Shown: piece by piece, positions 63,869 to 64,000 of the stretch
Layout: the number at the start of each line of letters is the position of its first letter
How positions within the stretch are numbered: position 1 is the first letter of the stretch
NCBI RefSeq assembly: GCF_003443735.1
Contig: NZ_CP031969.1
Location: 8,928,001 to 8,992,000 of the forward strand
Source: Streptomyces sp. CC0208
Lineage (GTDB): Bacteria; Actinomycetota; Actinomycetes; Streptomycetales; Streptomycetaceae
Reading direction: 5' to 3'
Length of the DNA stretch: 64,000 nucleotides
The notes under the pieces: model-generated
Told to the model about the DNA's origin: nothing
Databases searched by the model: none
The model's input: the letters and a program-made list of their open reading frames with translations, nothing else
Program-made: the position numbers and the translations under genes

Positions 63869-64000
63869 CACGCCGTCCTATTCACAGTTGACGCCCTCAC
63901 GCTGATCCACACGACCTCGCGCGGCTACTCTCGGGCGGTCAACAACCTCTTTCTGCAGGCCCTGGTCGCCGCGTTCGCCACCGGCAAGAACCTCGTTGAC
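63869..64000 (+). pseudogene. Mobile-element AAA ATPase (ExeA/TniB-like) fragment, cut by the window edge
   Basis: The frame from about 63869 reads AVLFTVDALTLIHTTSRGYS followed by RAVNNLFLQALVAAFATGKN and continues off the edge. This matches the C-terminal part of ExeA/TniB-like ATPases that accompany integrase-type transposases. No upstream Walker motifs are present in the 70 bp before the IS630 repeat, so the IS insertion or a deletion has probably removed them; this is inferred from the visible part only. Confidence 0.65.

Overview
This window is high-GC actinobacterial DNA, almost certainly Streptomyces or a close relative. The signs are strong G/C third positions, GTG starts, tightly overlapping operons (ATGA/GTGA junctions), a rare TTA leucine codon in a pathway regulator, a SARP/BTAD regulator and typical streptomycete insertion sequences. 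Everything below was read by eye; no database search was run.

Layout. 1-2547: 3' part of a large rhamnogalacturonan-lyase-like (PcRGLX/YetA type) protein, then IS3 transposase debris. 3565-29444: a phosphonate/phosphinate biosynthetic gene cluster. 29494-37972: a SARP-like regulator heading an operon of phage-lysin-like and lipase proteins, followed by LGFP-repeat, nuclease-like and membrane proteins. 38082-38720: IS5-type debris. 39018-52769: a same-strand locus of small beta-rich proteins, a WD40 propeller and three very large uncharacterised proteins (965, 840 and 1996 aa). 52805-56609: a decayed GH3 glycosidase facing an intact GH42 beta-galactosidase across LacI-type operators. 56640-64000: transposase debris, a P-loop kinase, a methyltransferase, truncated genes, an XRE regulator, and an IS630 element with a GNAT acetyltransferase inside its inverted repeats, next to a mobile-element ATPase cut by the window edge.

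The main result is the phosphinate cluster. The rightward operon (18146-28863) has, to my knowledge of the phosphinothricin tripeptide (bialaphos) pathway, the gene content phpC-phpD-phpE-ppd-phpF-phpG-phpH-phpI-phpJ: alcohol dehydrogenase, hydroxyethylphosphonate dioxygenase, 2-hydroxyacid dehydrogenase, phosphonopyruvate decarboxylase, nucleotidylyltransferase, phosphoglycerate mutase, enolase, CPEP mutase and aldehyde dehydrogenase. With the PEP mutase on the opposite strand this should reach phosphinopyruvate, the first C-P-H compound. The usual next steps of that pathway (phosphinomethylmalate synthase, P-methylase, NRPSs) are absent here. Instead the leftward operon (17648-6544) carries an alpha-oxoamine synthase, a class III aminotransferase, an SDR, an ACMSD-like amidohydrolase, a Rieske protein, an Nramp transporter, a fatty-acyl-AMP-ligase-like enzyme, an acyl carrier protein, a phosphopantetheinyl transferase and a phosphite-dehydrogenase-like (PtxD-like) enzyme. 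I infer a different H-phosphinate or phosphonate product, built by decarboxylative condensation on a carrier protein. phpF has an in-frame amber codon that would remove its second catalytic motif.

Regulation. A 15-bp palindrome of the form GTATAC-N3-GTATAC sits immediately before the LysR gene, before the ABC exporter and before the terminal TetR gene, linking both ends of the cluster into one probable regulon. The LysR gene contains a TTA codon, which suggests bldA dependence. The 0.5-kb divergent region between the two biosynthetic operons holds dyads suitable for a LysR-type regulator.
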